NCBI GenBank assembly: GCA_964619065.1
Contig: CAZUCC010000003.1
Coordinates: 62,001-126,000, forward strand
DNA length: 64,000 nt
Direction of reading: 5' to 3'
Source of the DNA: JANXUC01 sp964619065
GTDB taxonomy: Bacteria; Acidobacteriota; Terriglobia; Terriglobales; Acidobacteriaceae
A program made the position numbers and the translations under genes. Shown here piece by piece: positions 44,589 through 52,774 of the stretch. Positions within the stretch are counted from its first letter, which is position 1. Each line of letters begins with the position of its first letter. The notes beneath the pieces were generated by a model. That model searched no databases, had not been told where the DNA came from, and saw only the letters and a list, made by a program, of their open reading frames with translations.

Positions 44589-45227
44589 ATGTTGAACTGT
44601 GAACAATTCGAAGAACTTCTACCGGAAGTCGTGGATGGCGGCGCCTGGAGCACTGAGCAACGTGCCCATGCTCAGAGTTGCTCGAACTGCTCCAGCCTGG
44701 TCGAGGATCTGCGTCAAATCGCGCAGGAGGCTTCGCAGCTGGCGGCAATGGAAGAGCCCAGCCCGCGCGTTTGGCTGGAACTTCGCAAGTCCTTAGTGGC
44801 GGAAGGAATCATTCGCCCTCAAGCGCACCCTAGCCGCCTTATGGACTTCTTCTTCACTCCGCGCTGGCGTCCCGTCCTCGTGCCGCTCGGAGCGGCCGCG
44901 GCTCTGGCGCTGGTTTTGGTGGCTTATCGGTCGGACAGCAGTCCCGCGGATACGAAGCGGAATAGTCCCCCCCAGGCTATCCCATCCACCGTCGTCGCGC
45001 TATTGGACGACGAGGACGTTCAACTGTTGGACGAAGTATCCAGCAAAACCCCCAGCCTGCGAGCAGCATACGAAGACAATTTGAGAAACGCGAATGCTTA
45101 CATCCAGGATGCGAAAGATTCTGTCGCCAAGAATCCTGATAGCGATGAAGCGCGCGAAGACTTGATGCAGGCTTACAGCGAGAAGGCCATGGTTTACGAA
45201 ATGGCGATGAACCGTTCTCCGCGTTAA
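44589..45227 (+). CDS. Membrane-bound zinc-finger anti-sigma factor
   Basis: Encodes 212 residues from the ATG at 44589 (a GTG at 44580 is possible). The N terminus has the ZAS motif: C4 in MLNCEQFEELLPEVVDGG, then HAQSCSNC (H-x3-C-x2-C), which binds zinc and the sigma factor. A transmembrane helix follows (about 95-115, VLVPLGAAAALALVLVAY), then an external region of about 100 residues that is acidic and helical (NAYIQDAKDSVAKNPDSDEA, TPR-like). It should hold the ECF sigma encoded just upstream at the membrane and release it on an envelope signal. Confidence 0.88.
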   Translation: MLNCEQFEELLPEVVDGGAWSTEQRAHAQSCSNCSSLVEDLRQIAQEASQLAAMEEPSPRVWLELRKSLVAEGIIRPQAHPSRLMDFFFTPRWRPVLVPLGAAAALALVLVAYRSDSSPADTKRNSPPQAIPSTVVALLDDEDVQLLDEVSSKTPSLRAAYEDNLRNANAYIQDAKDSVAKNPDSDEAREDLMQAYSEKAMVYEMAMNRSPR

Positions 45228-45301
45228 CGTTTTGCGGTATTGTTGAAATAGCAATGGGGCTGCGGGTCTACCCTCCCGCTCGCTCACGGAAGTTGGAGCT
45301 T

Positions 45302-46156
45302 ATGCATAGCAGGCAGCGCATCACGCAAGGCATGATACTCACAGCCGCCGTTTTGGCATCGTCTTTCGCCGTCGCCCAAGCACGCCAGGAGAAACGCTTC
45401 AACTGCGGCCCCCGACCCACGGTTTCTGTCATCAACGTGTACGGCCCCATTGCCGTCCACCCGGGCCCGGGAAACCAAGTGGTGGTGCGGTATCTTCTGC
45501 GTTCCGACAAGGTCGAAGTCGATACGAACCAGAGCGATGACCGAATCATGGTGGAATCGCACCTGCTCCAGGGGGCCAATAGCGACACGGGCCAAGTGGA
45601 CTATGAGCTTCTTGTTCCGGCCGGCTCTGCCATTATGATCCACTCCAACAGCGGCTCTTTAAGCGCGGAGAACCTGCGCGGGGATATCACCGCGGAAGGC
45701 ACCGCGGCTCAGGTTGACCTGCGTACCATCAGCGACGGCCACATCCACGTTAAAACGCTTTCCGGCAGCATCATGTTAGTTGACATCCGTCAGGTTCACG
45801 TGATCGCTAACACCGTCAGCGGGGACGTTACCTTAAAGAACGTGGACGGACCGCTGGTGGAAGTGAGTTCGAACAACGGCAAAATCCACTATGATGGCGA
45901 CTTCGGCGGCAGTGGTTCTTACAAACTGAGCAGCCATACGGGTGACATTGACGCCAGTATCCCGGCAACCGCGTCTTTTGATGTAACTGCCAGTTCGGAC
46001 AAGGGCCAAGTCGACAATGACTTTCCGCTACAACCGAAACAGCACTCCATTACCATCCCCGAAAAGGGACATTCCTTTGTAGGTGTTGCCGGAAGGGCTG
46101 CCTCCTCCGTTCTTCTGCGCACCTTCAGTGGTAAAATCCGCCTCAAGCAACGTTAA
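45302..46156 (+). CDS. Secreted DUF4097-like beta-helix protein
   Basis: Encodes 284 residues from the ATG at 45302 with GGAG just upstream. Signal peptide about 1-26 (MILTAAVLASSFAVAQA). The rest is repeated short beta-turns of the DUF4097 adhesin-like kind: VYGPIAVHPGPGNQVVVR, SGSLSAENLRGDITAEG, SGSIMLVDIRQVHVIANTVSGDVTLKNVDGPLVEVSSNNGKIHY and TFSGKIRLKQR at the end. Function unknown in the family. It is the third gene of the sigma/anti-sigma operon, which makes it a likely target or sensor of that circuit. Confidence 0.82.
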   Translation: MHSRQRITQGMILTAAVLASSFAVAQARQEKRFNCGPRPTVSVINVYGPIAVHPGPGNQVVVRYLLRSDKVEVDTNQSDDRIMVESHLLQGANSDTGQVDYELLVPAGSAIMIHSNSGSLSAENLRGDITAEGTAAQVDLRTISDGHIHVKTLSGSIMLVDIRQVHVIANTVSGDVTLKNVDGPLVEVSSNNGKIHYDGDFGGSGSYKLSSHTGDIDASIPATASFDVTASSDKGQVDNDFPLQPKQHSITIPEKGHSFVGVAGRAASSVLLRTFSGKIRLKQR

Positions 46157-46192
46157 ACACAAATTCAGCGCGCACGGTCCGAAGGGTCCGCA

Positions 46193-46777
46193 ATGACGAC
46201 TCCAACCAGCGTGTCTTCTCTGCCCGCGACCCCAGAACGTGGCCCGGTCAAAGCCGTCTTTCTGGTGGGCTTCATGGGCGCCGGAAAGACGTCGGTGGGT
46301 TGTGCCCTGGCCGCGATGCTCGGTTGGCGCTTTGTTGATCTCGACGAGCGTATCACTGCGCGCACGGGGCGGAGCATAACGGAGATATTTCAGCGGGACG
46401 GCGAAGAAAGTTTCCGCCAGGTGGAAAGCGACGAGTTATGGCGTTTACTGGGAGAACTCCATACGACTTACACCGTGGCTTCTCTGGGCGGCGGCGCCTG
46501 GATGCAGGCCGAGAATACGGAGGCGCTGCGGAGGGCGTCTCTACCGGTGATGTTTTTGGACGCGCCCGTCGAGGAACTCTGGCGGCGGTGCCTACCGGAA
46601 CAAGGAACACGCCCGCTACTGCAAAACGAGGATGCTTTTCGCCAATTGCACGAGGCGCGTCGCGCAGCTTATCGGTACGCTACGCAGCGTGTGGAAACGC
46701 AAGGACGTTCCGTCGAAGAGGTCGCCCGGCACATCGCATTACTTTTGGGACTTGCTGTAACGGGCTCCTCCACATAG
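46193..46777 (+). CDS. aroK: Shikimate kinase
   Basis: Encodes 194 residues with AAGGG before the ATG. Walker A is GFMGAGKTS (26-34); DLDERITARTGRSITEIFQRDGEESFRQVE contains the shikimate-binding Asp and Arg, and SLGGGAWM is the GGG motif. The lid shows CLPEQGTRPLL and the C-terminal RRAAYRYA is typical. It phosphorylates shikimate at O3 with ATP in the cytoplasm, the fifth step to chorismate. Chorismate also feeds the futalosine menaquinone route present here. A 20-residue N-terminal extension precedes the fold. It runs into a secreted-protein gene 10 bases downstream. Confidence 0.94.
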   Translation: MTTPTSVSSLPATPERGPVKAVFLVGFMGAGKTSVGCALAAMLGWRFVDLDERITARTGRSITEIFQRDGEESFRQVESDELWRLLGELHTTYTVASLGGGAWMQAENTEALRRASLPVMFLDAPVEELWRRCLPEQGTRPLLQNEDAFRQLHEARRAAYRYATQRVETQGRSVEEVARHIALLLGLAVTGSST

Positions 46778-46787
46778 GAGTATAGAT

Positions 46788-47510
46788 ATGAAGTTCACGA
46801 TCTCGCTGATTCTCTTGTTGCTTATGGCTGCGCCAGGTCCCCTCCCCGGGAAAGAACCGGGGGCGGTGGATTCCGGATCCTTCGGTATATTCGTCAACGG
46901 TAAGCGCACGGCTACGGAGAAATTCTCCGTCGAGCAAAGCGCAGACGGCAGCCAACTCACCACCGACTTTAAGACCGAGGAGGCTGGCAATGGGACGCAC
47001 CAGACCACGTTGCTCAAATTGGGGGCGGATGGCGGCCTGCATCGTTATGAGTTTAAGGAGCTGACTCCAGGCACAGCGCAGGCGGTTCTTGAACCCAAAG
47101 ACGAGTTTCTGATTCAGCACAGCACCGTCAATCCCGCCGACAAGCCGGAAGATCATCAATATATTTTGCCAGCCTCCACCGCTGTGCTCGATGACTTCGT
47201 ATTTGCTCACCGCGAGCTTTTGGCGTGGCGGTTTCTGGCAATCGGCTGCCGCCAGAACAATGGTCAGGTGCAATGCCCGCTGAAGCACAAGTTGAACATC
47301 GGCGTAGTGATTCCCCGATCCCGCACATCGATGCTGGTGGGCGTGGAATTCATTGGCCGTGATAACGTCTCTATCCACGGTCAACCGCGCGAGCTCAACC
47401 GCTTCGATCTGAAGTCGGAGACATCCGACTGGCAGCTTTGGCTGGATGACGACTACAAAGTTGTGCGCATGTTCATACCTGACCAGGCGACGGAGATTGT
47501 TCGCGACTAA
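46788..47510 (+). CDS. Secreted protein of unknown function (DUF6134/DUF3108-like)
   Basis: Encodes 240 residues with AGGAG 7 bases before the ATG. A signal peptide (MKFTISLILLLLMAAPGPLPG) is followed by an all-beta protein: SFGIFVNGKRTATEKFSVEQSADGSQL, HRYEFKELTPGTAQAVLEPKDEFLIQ, and WQLWLDDDYKVVRMFIPDQATEIVRD at the C terminus, the last resembling the ending of DUF3108-like periplasmic proteins. Two cysteines (NGQVQCPL, AIGCRQN) may form a disulfide. It follows aroK by 10 bases and precedes an AI-2E-type permease by 32, so the three may be co-transcribed. Confidence 0.7.
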   Translation: MKFTISLILLLLMAAPGPLPGKEPGAVDSGSFGIFVNGKRTATEKFSVEQSADGSQLTTDFKTEEAGNGTHQTTLLKLGADGGLHRYEFKELTPGTAQAVLEPKDEFLIQHSTVNPADKPEDHQYILPASTAVLDDFVFAHRELLAWRFLAIGCRQNNGQVQCPLKHKLNIGVVIPRSRTSMLVGVEFIGRDNVSIHGQPRELNRFDLKSETSDWQLWLDDDYKVVRMFIPDQATEIVRD

Positions 47511-47542
47511 AATAGACTGGAAGGAAGGACAGGCAGGAGCAT

Positions 47543-48631
47543 TTGGCACCCGTTGACTCACGCACGTCGCGCATTTTGTTCACGGTGCTGTTGTTCGCAT
47601 TGGGGCTGTACGTTCTCTACGCCGTCCGGCACACGCTCACCGCATTTCTCTTTGCCATTTTCTTTGCCTACTTAATGGACCCCGTAGTCTCCCGTGTCCA
47701 GAAAGTTGTGCGCGGACGAGGGCGCGCCATTGCTTTGATCTACCTTGTCCTCCTGGCGCTGATGGGATGGTTGCTGCTTTCGGCGGGACCGAGAATCGCC
47801 CAGCAGGCGACGCGCTTGAGCGATTCTGTGCCTAAGCTTGTGGAGACTTTGAGCTCCGGTCAAATCGCGGAACAGATCGGCGTGCAAAACGGCTGGAGTT
47901 ATCAAACCCGGAAATTAGTGAAAAGCACTCTCATCAACCATCGGGCCGAAGTCATGGATGTAGCGCAGCGTGTGGGCCTTCGGTTGGCCGAAGCCGCAAA
48001 ACAGGCCTGGCTGCTTGTGCTGGTGCCCATTCTCTCCATTTTCTTCTTGCGCGATGGCCATACGTTCGGGCAGTTCCTGCTCAATTCGGTGGAAGGCCGT
48101 GCCAAACGCGAGCTCCTCGAAGGCGTGCTCACGGATCTGAACAATATGCTGGCGCATTTTATCCGCGCACAGCTGACTCTGGCGCTGCTCTCTCTGGCCG
48201 CCTATTCCATATTTCTTGGGATTATGCGTGTGCCCTATGCCATGACGCTGGGCACTGCTGGCGGATTGCTGGAGTTCATTCCTGTGGTCGGACCCCTGGT
48301 AGCGGCCTTGCTGATTTTCAGTATTGCGTTGTTGCTGGGGTATCCGCACTGGGTCGGACTCATTGCATTTCTCGCGGTGTGGCGTGTGCTGCAAGACTAT
48401 GTGTTTTCTCCGAAAATTATGGGAGAACGCATGGAGCTGCATCCGCTCGCGGCAATTTTCGGAGTGCTGGCGGGCGGCGAGCTCGCTGGCGTTCTCGGTG
48501 TATATCTTTCGATTCCGGTGATGGCCAGCCTGCGCATCGTCTGGCACCGTTGGCGGCTGTACACGGAGAAGCGTACATTCGGACCGCTGGGCGACTACGC
48601 CTTGGGGGCGGGATTTTCGTCGCGGAAGTAG
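47543..48631 (+). CDS. AI-2E family transporter (PerM/YdiK type)
   Basis: Encodes 362 residues from a TTG at 47543 with AGGAG close by. It has seven or eight hydrophobic helices in the family order: an N-terminal hairpin (LYVLYAVRHTLTAFLFAIFFAYLMDPVV), an extended cytoplasmic loop, then RAQLTLALLSLAAYSIFLG, LEFIPVVGPLVAALLIF and AVWRVLQDYVFSPKIMGERMELHPLAAIFGVLAGGELAGVLGVYLSIP, the signature C-terminal block. Members have been linked to autoinducer-2 release or Na+/H+ exchange, but most are uncharacterised. Follows the secreted-protein gene in the aroK group. Confidence 0.88.
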   Translation: MAPVDSRTSRILFTVLLFALGLYVLYAVRHTLTAFLFAIFFAYLMDPVVSRVQKVVRGRGRAIALIYLVLLALMGWLLLSAGPRIAQQATRLSDSVPKLVETLSSGQIAEQIGVQNGWSYQTRKLVKSTLINHRAEVMDVAQRVGLRLAEAAKQAWLLVLVPILSIFFLRDGHTFGQFLLNSVEGRAKRELLEGVLTDLNNMLAHFIRAQLTLALLSLAAYSIFLGIMRVPYAMTLGTAGGLLEFIPVVGPLVAALLIFSIALLLGYPHWVGLIAFLAVWRVLQDYVFSPKIMGERMELHPLAAIFGVLAGGELAGVLGVYLSIPVMASLRIVWHRWRLYTEKRTFGPLGDYALGAGFSSRK

Positions 48632-48672
48632 CGATGAGGCGCGGGCATCCCCGCCCGTGCGAGCTACTTAGC

Positions 48673-49260
48673 TTAAAAAACTACCCTCCGCTTGGGTCTC
48701 GTAACTCGCCAGATGAGCCACGCCATGGTCCCGATCATGCCGCACCATCCGCCCACACGCACGACTCCAGCAATTGTCGTGTCATATGGCAATACTCCGA
48801 GGCTCGTAAAGATCGTATTCCAGTCGTGCTCCACAAAATCAGGATCCCCAGTAGTGACGAGCGGCAATGCCAAGGCGCGCGCATCCGCCATGTAGGTGGC
48901 CGTGTAGAGCCAATTCTCAAAAAAGAAGAAGAGCGAGAAAGCAAAGGCCGTCGTTTGGCGCTGTGTGAAGAAATACGCCGCCAGCAGTAGCGGAACTGCC
49001 CATTGGAGAATTGTCCCACCCCAAAGTCCGAGCGTCTGCCCTAACCAACTGAATAGAAGATGGCCACCTTCGTGAACTACCAGATTAGCGCTGTCGATGA
49101 AGAGAAAGCCACCGGGGTTCGCAGCCGCGTAGATGAGGAAGGCGAGGAAAAATGCAGTCCACCCAATTACGGCCGGACGTGAAACTTCCGCCCAGTCGGC
49201 AGACCAGATTTCGGAATCCCAGAGATTGGAATCGCGGATTGCTCTCAGCCATGCTGCCAT
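48673..49260 (-). CDS. Polytopic membrane protein with HEGGH motif, possible M50-like peptidase
   Basis: Encodes 195 residues with four or five hydrophobic segments. Around residues 62-66 it carries HEGGH (SANLVVHEGGHLLFSWLG), the H-E-x-x-H zinc motif placed within a membrane helix as in site-2-type proteases (M50), with NPGGFLFIDSAN before it and a later D in AHDWN-like FVEHDWNTI (about residue 140) that could supply a third ligand. The usual LDG motif is not found, so a protease role is only possible. Neighbours (a permease and a helical-repeat protein) offer no clue. Convergent with the AI-2E gene. Confidence 0.6.
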   Translation of the reverse strand: MAAWLRAIRDSNLWDSEIWSADWAEVSRPAVIGWTAFFLAFLIYAAANPGGFLFIDSANLVVHEGGHLLFSWLGQTLGLWGGTILQWAVPLLLAAYFFTQRQTTAFAFSLFFFFENWLYTATYMADARALALPLVTTGDPDFVEHDWNTIFTSLGVLPYDTTIAGVVRVGGWCGMIGTMAWLIWRVTRPKRRVVF

Positions 49261-49300
49261 TGTGATTCTGAGTCTAGGAGAATCCCGAAACCAGAGCCAA

Positions 49301-50143
49301 TTACCGGAGTTTGGACCGAAGAAGGCCCTGCTTCACGCTGCTATGAGTTTGTCCCTCCCCGATTTCCCGCAGCAGTGTCAGCTTTATAGCTGAGCTCAAG
49401 TGCGAACCATGCAGGATCTCTCGCAGCTCTGGAGGATGGAGCGTATGGGCAAACTGCAGTGCCGCGCCCAGCGGCGTCTTTTCATTGCGGAGTGCGGCCA
49501 CACGTACTTCGTGCCGAACCGACCACTTCGAATGATGGCACACGGCGTTTACAAATGCAGGTGGAGCGTCGAGGCGCAGCAATGCCTTGGTCACCTCAGC
49601 CTCCGTAAGACGCCCGTTGTTCAGCGCAATTTGCATAACGACGGGATCGGAATCCAGCAACAGCGCTCCCGCCAGACGGCTAGACGACCTCCGGGCCAAT
49701 GCCTTGCGCTCACCTAGAGAAATAGTCTTCACCCGTGTCAGCACTGCGTCTTCACAAGCACGTTTGACAGCCGCTGGGACTGTGGCACTCAACGTCACAG
49801 CCACGAGCTCCAGTGTGAACAGATTCCGTATCAGCGGCAACCAAACGTGGCGGGGAGTATGCGGATGCAGGAGAAGCGCGCGTTGCACTTTGCGGACGCT
49901 GGCAACACTGCGATTTTTCGCCAACGATTCAATCGCCATACCCGGAAGGGCGCTTCGCTGCAGCAAAACAAGGGCGCGGGCTTCGGTCAGGTGCGGGTCG
50001 GCCGCAGCGACCTGCAGAGCTTCGGGATCATCGCTCTGAATCGCGTCCTTAGTCGCTGGATCAATGCTCGCGGCGTTCAACGAGGGAGGAACCGCTTCCT
50101 CAAGTGGGCGGGACTCCGGTCTTTGAGAATTGTTGGCAGCCAT
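49301..50143 (-). CDS. Alpha-helical repeat protein of unknown function
   Basis: Encodes 280 residues with no signal peptide or membrane segment. From about residue 35 the sequence is a series of 20-40 residue helical units (EALQVAAADPHLTEARALVLLQRSAL, AKNRSVASVRKVQRALLLHPHTPRHVWLPLI, DSDPVVMQIALNNGRLTEAEVTKALLRL, HSKWSVRHEVRVAAL), like HEAT or leucine-rich-variant repeats used for protein contacts. No catalytic motif. Its first 44 bases overlap the end of the upstream kinase-like gene in another frame, so the two are co-transcribed. Confidence 0.7.
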   Translation of the reverse strand: MAANNSQRPESRPLEEAVPPSLNAASIDPATKDAIQSDDPEALQVAAADPHLTEARALVLLQRSALPGMAIESLAKNRSVASVRKVQRALLLHPHTPRHVWLPLIRNLFTLELVAVTLSATVPAAVKRACEDAVLTRVKTISLGERKALARRSSSRLAGALLLDSDPVVMQIALNNGRLTEAEVTKALLRLDAPPAFVNAVCHHSKWSVRHEVRVAALRNEKTPLGAALQFAHTLHPPELREILHGSHLSSAIKLTLLREIGEGQTHSSVKQGLLRSKLR

Positions 50144-51056
50144 GAGTCTTCCCTACAGGCATCAGCCGCGCCATCTGCAAAGCTCCTAGCACCGGATCCA
50201 CGAGATCTGGCAGCAGGGCAGCGTTGGGCAACTGCGTCTGGAGACTATTGTAGAAAGCTTCGCCCAGATTGGGAGCATGCGCGAAAGCACCGCCGGACAT
50301 GGCCACACGGACCTCGGCAGTACGTCCAAAATAATGACCCGCTGCAAGTTTTGCCAAGCGCGCCAGTTCTTCCCCAGCCTTCACGAAAACTTCGAGAGCT
50401 ATAGCGTCACCCGCACTCGCCGCCGCTGCGACTTCCTGTAACAAGGCTCCGAAATCCGGCTGTGGCTCGGCATTGGCCACTCGTACAAGTTGCTCGCGAT
50501 CCGCGAGCTGCCATTTACGGAGGATACGTTGTTCCAATTCTGAATCTTCTCCCGCATCCCGCGCCCGCAGAATCGCGGCCACTGCGGTACGGCCAATCCA
50601 TGGCCCCGAGCCTTCGTCGGAAATGGCCCATCCCCACCCACCGGCTCGCGCCATGTTTCCTTTGTCATTCTGAGCCAGGGCAATCGACCCCGTCCCCGCA
50701 ATCACGATAACTCCAGCGCCATCGCCGAATGCTGCGCGCAGAGCGCTCTCCGCATCACTAACCACACGCACTCCCCCGCCCACAACTTCGCGTAAAACCT
50801 TCTCTACGAAGTCGTGGATTTCGGGCCGTCCCACTCCTGCCACGCCTGCAACGGTCCAGGAAACCTTCGCGGGATCGATCCCAGATTGTGCGCACGCATC
50901 AAGAACCGCCCGCCGTAGCGCCTCCCGTGCTGCTTCTTCTCCCACGCGAATCACATTGGACGCACCGGTTGCCGCTCGCCCCAGAATGTTGGCCTCGTCG
51001 CCTACGATGCATGTAGTCTTCGTCCCGCCACCGTCAATGCCCAAGTAGTGCGTCAC
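50100..51056 (-). CDS. BadF/BadG-family ATPase, N-acetylglucosamine kinase-like
   Basis: Encodes 318 residues from a GTG at 51056. ASKHA-fold motifs: phosphate 1 GIDGGGTKTTCIVGD (6-20), catalytic Asp region VVSDAESALRAAF, phosphate 2 IVIAGTGSIALAQN, GGWGWAISDEGSGPWIGRTA, and adenosine motif AMSGGAFAHAPNL. This set fits GlcNAc/glucosamine kinases better than the CoA-dehydratase activators, which carry a [4Fe-4S] cysteine pair not seen here. It probably phosphorylates an amino sugar recovered from peptidoglycan or chitin. Overlaps the helical-repeat gene downstream. Confidence 0.85.
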   Translation of the reverse strand: MTHYLGIDGGGTKTTCIVGDEANILGRAATGASNVIRVGEEAAREALRRAVLDACAQSGIDPAKVSWTVAGVAGVGRPEIHDFVEKVLREVVGGGVRVVSDAESALRAAFGDGAGVIVIAGTGSIALAQNDKGNMARAGGWGWAISDEGSGPWIGRTAVAAILRARDAGEDSELEQRILRKWQLADREQLVRVANAEPQPDFGALLQEVAAAASAGDAIALEVFVKAGEELARLAKLAAGHYFGRTAEVRVAMSGGAFAHAPNLGEAFYNSLQTQLPNAALLPDLVDPVLGALQMARLMPVGKTHGCQQFSKTGVPPT

Positions 51057-51151
51057 GGCGTAGTTTTATCACACGCGTGGTGTCGTTTCGAGTCGCGTAG
51101 GCACATACGCTCCGCTTGGCGGTGATCCTACCGATGTGGGTCCAACCTGAA

Positions 51152-51196
51152 GCCGAGCTCGCGCTCGGCTCGGGCAGGCGAGGCGCCTGCCCCTAC
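51152..51196. repeat. REP-like double hairpin, copy 2
   Basis: Hairpin A is GCCGAGC-TCGC-GCTCGGC (51152-51169) and hairpin B is GGGCAGGC-GAGGC-GCCTGCCC (51172-51192), ending in CTAC. It has the same order, spacing and loop as the copy at 25228-25272, with different stem bases. It lies between divergent genes. Confidence 0.6.
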
Positions 51197-51261
51197 ACGA
51201 GCAAGGGTCGCAATGGGATATATTGCGAGGACTGGTTTGCAATTCACGAGGAACCATATTC

Positions 51262-52632
51262 ATGCCCGCTGAACGAACGCTCGCGCGCGATCTGGGCGTC
51301 AGCCACGCTGGAGCTATTGTCGTGGGCACGATTATCGGTAGCGGCATTTTCCTGGTTCCGTCCGAGATGATGCAGGCAGTCGGCTCCGCGCCCCTGGTCT
51401 ATCTCGCCTGGGTCGTCGGAGGGTTGCTCTCCTTCTTCGGAGTGCTGACCTATGCCGAACTCGCCGCGCTCAAGCCGCAGGCCGGTGGAGAGTATGTCTA
51501 CGTCCGCGACGGATATGGCCCTCTCGCCGGATTTCTTTACGCCTGGACCTGGTGCTTCATCGCCAAACCGGCATCGATTGCCTCCATTACCACGGCATTG
51601 GTTCGCATTCTCGGCACCTTCCCCCGGTTGAGTTTCCTGTCGCACCCGGCGGTTAGCCTCCCCGGACACCTCACGTGGGGACAGATTTTTGCGGTCGTGG
51701 CCACGTTACTCATCACGCTCCTGAACTATCTCGGAGTGAAAAAGGCGGGCGACTTTCAGCTTTTCTTTACGGTACTCAAAATCGCCATGATCCTCGCGAT
51801 TGTGGTCGTGGGCTTCAGCTACAGCAGCGGAGCGTTTGCGAATTTCAAGGGAGAATTCGCGGGAGCGAAGGGAGGCCTGGCAGGATTCATGGCGGCACTA
51901 GTCGCGGCGCTCTGGGCCTATGACGGATGGAACGACCTCACCATGGTCTCGGCGGAGGTCAAGCAGCCGGAGCGCAATCTTCCGCTGGCTCTGATCTTCG
52001 GTGTGGGCACAGTGGCTGCTCTCTACTTGCTTGTGAATGCCGCGATTCAGTACGTGATGCCCGCGGCCGCGATCGCGGCATCGCCCCGTCCGGCTTCGGA
52101 TGCCGTCTCTCTTGTCCTTGGTCGAGCAGGCGAGCGCTTGGTCGCGGCGGGCATGGCGCTCTCCATGCTGGTAACGCTGAACGGAACCATCATGAGCGGA
52201 GCACGTGTGCCTTTCGCGGTGGCGCGCGACGGCCACTTCTTCCGTGCCTTGGGAGAAGTACATCCGCGCTTTCGTACGCCCTCCACCGCACTACTGTTGC
52301 AGGCTGGGCTCGCGGTTGTGTTGTTGCTGCTCGGCGGCTCCTTCCGCCAGTTTTTTTCTCTCGCAATCTTTGCGGAGTGGCTCTTTTATATGATCGCCGC
52401 CAGTACGATCTTTGTTTTCCGCTGGCGTGAGCCCGGCACGCGAAGCTCGTATCGGACTTGGGGCTATCCCGCGGTCCCTGCGCTATTCATGCTCGCATCC
52501 GCCGTTCTTCTCTACTTCACCTTCACCGAAAATCTGTACTATTCGGGAGTGGGAAGCCTGCTTATCTTGGCTGGCATCCCTGTTTTCTACAGTTTTGCCG
52601 CGTATCACAGGCTCCCATCCGGTTCCGCTTAA
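51262..52632 (+). CDS. APC-superfamily amino-acid permease
   Basis: Encodes 456 residues from the ATG at 51262, 8 bases after GAGGAA. About 12 hydrophobic helices. The first helix carries GTIIGSGIFLVP, the substrate-binding break of APC permeases, followed by WVVGGLLSFFGVLTYAELAALKPQAGGEYVYVRDGYG and GSGARVPFAVARDGHFF-type motif (MSGARVPFAVARDGHFFRALGEVHP). The pattern is that of LAT/SteT-like exchangers and general amino-acid permeases. Substrate not readable. It stands alone, divergent from the GlcNAc-kinase-like gene, with a REP-like repeat upstream. Confidence 0.9.
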   Translation: MPAERTLARDLGVSHAGAIVVGTIIGSGIFLVPSEMMQAVGSAPLVYLAWVVGGLLSFFGVLTYAELAALKPQAGGEYVYVRDGYGPLAGFLYAWTWCFIAKPASIASITTALVRILGTFPRLSFLSHPAVSLPGHLTWGQIFAVVATLLITLLNYLGVKKAGDFQLFFTVLKIAMILAIVVVGFSYSSGAFANFKGEFAGAKGGLAGFMAALVAALWAYDGWNDLTMVSAEVKQPERNLPLALIFGVGTVAALYLLVNAAIQYVMPAAAIAASPRPASDAVSLVLGRAGERLVAAGMALSMLVTLNGTIMSGARVPFAVARDGHFFRALGEVHPRFRTPSTALLLQAGLAVVLLLLGGSFRQFFSLAIFAEWLFYMIAASTIFVFRWREPGTRSSYRTWGYPAVPALFMLASAVLLYFTFTENLYYSGVGSLLILAGIPVFYSFAAYHRLPSGSA

Positions 52633-52774
52633 TTCCCAAATTGGGTACACGAGGCTATTACCTAAGTACAAGGTCATCTGACACATTTACCCTGTCCGGA
52701 TTTCCGCCTAACCTAGAACTCACCCGCGATTCCTCCCCGATCGTTAGGTCCCCGATACACAGGAGTGTTTTTAC

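Noticed and set aside
46680..47561. 293-codon minus-strand ORF over aroK and the secreted-protein gene
   Set aside because: Spans two genes on the other strand; no family resemblance.
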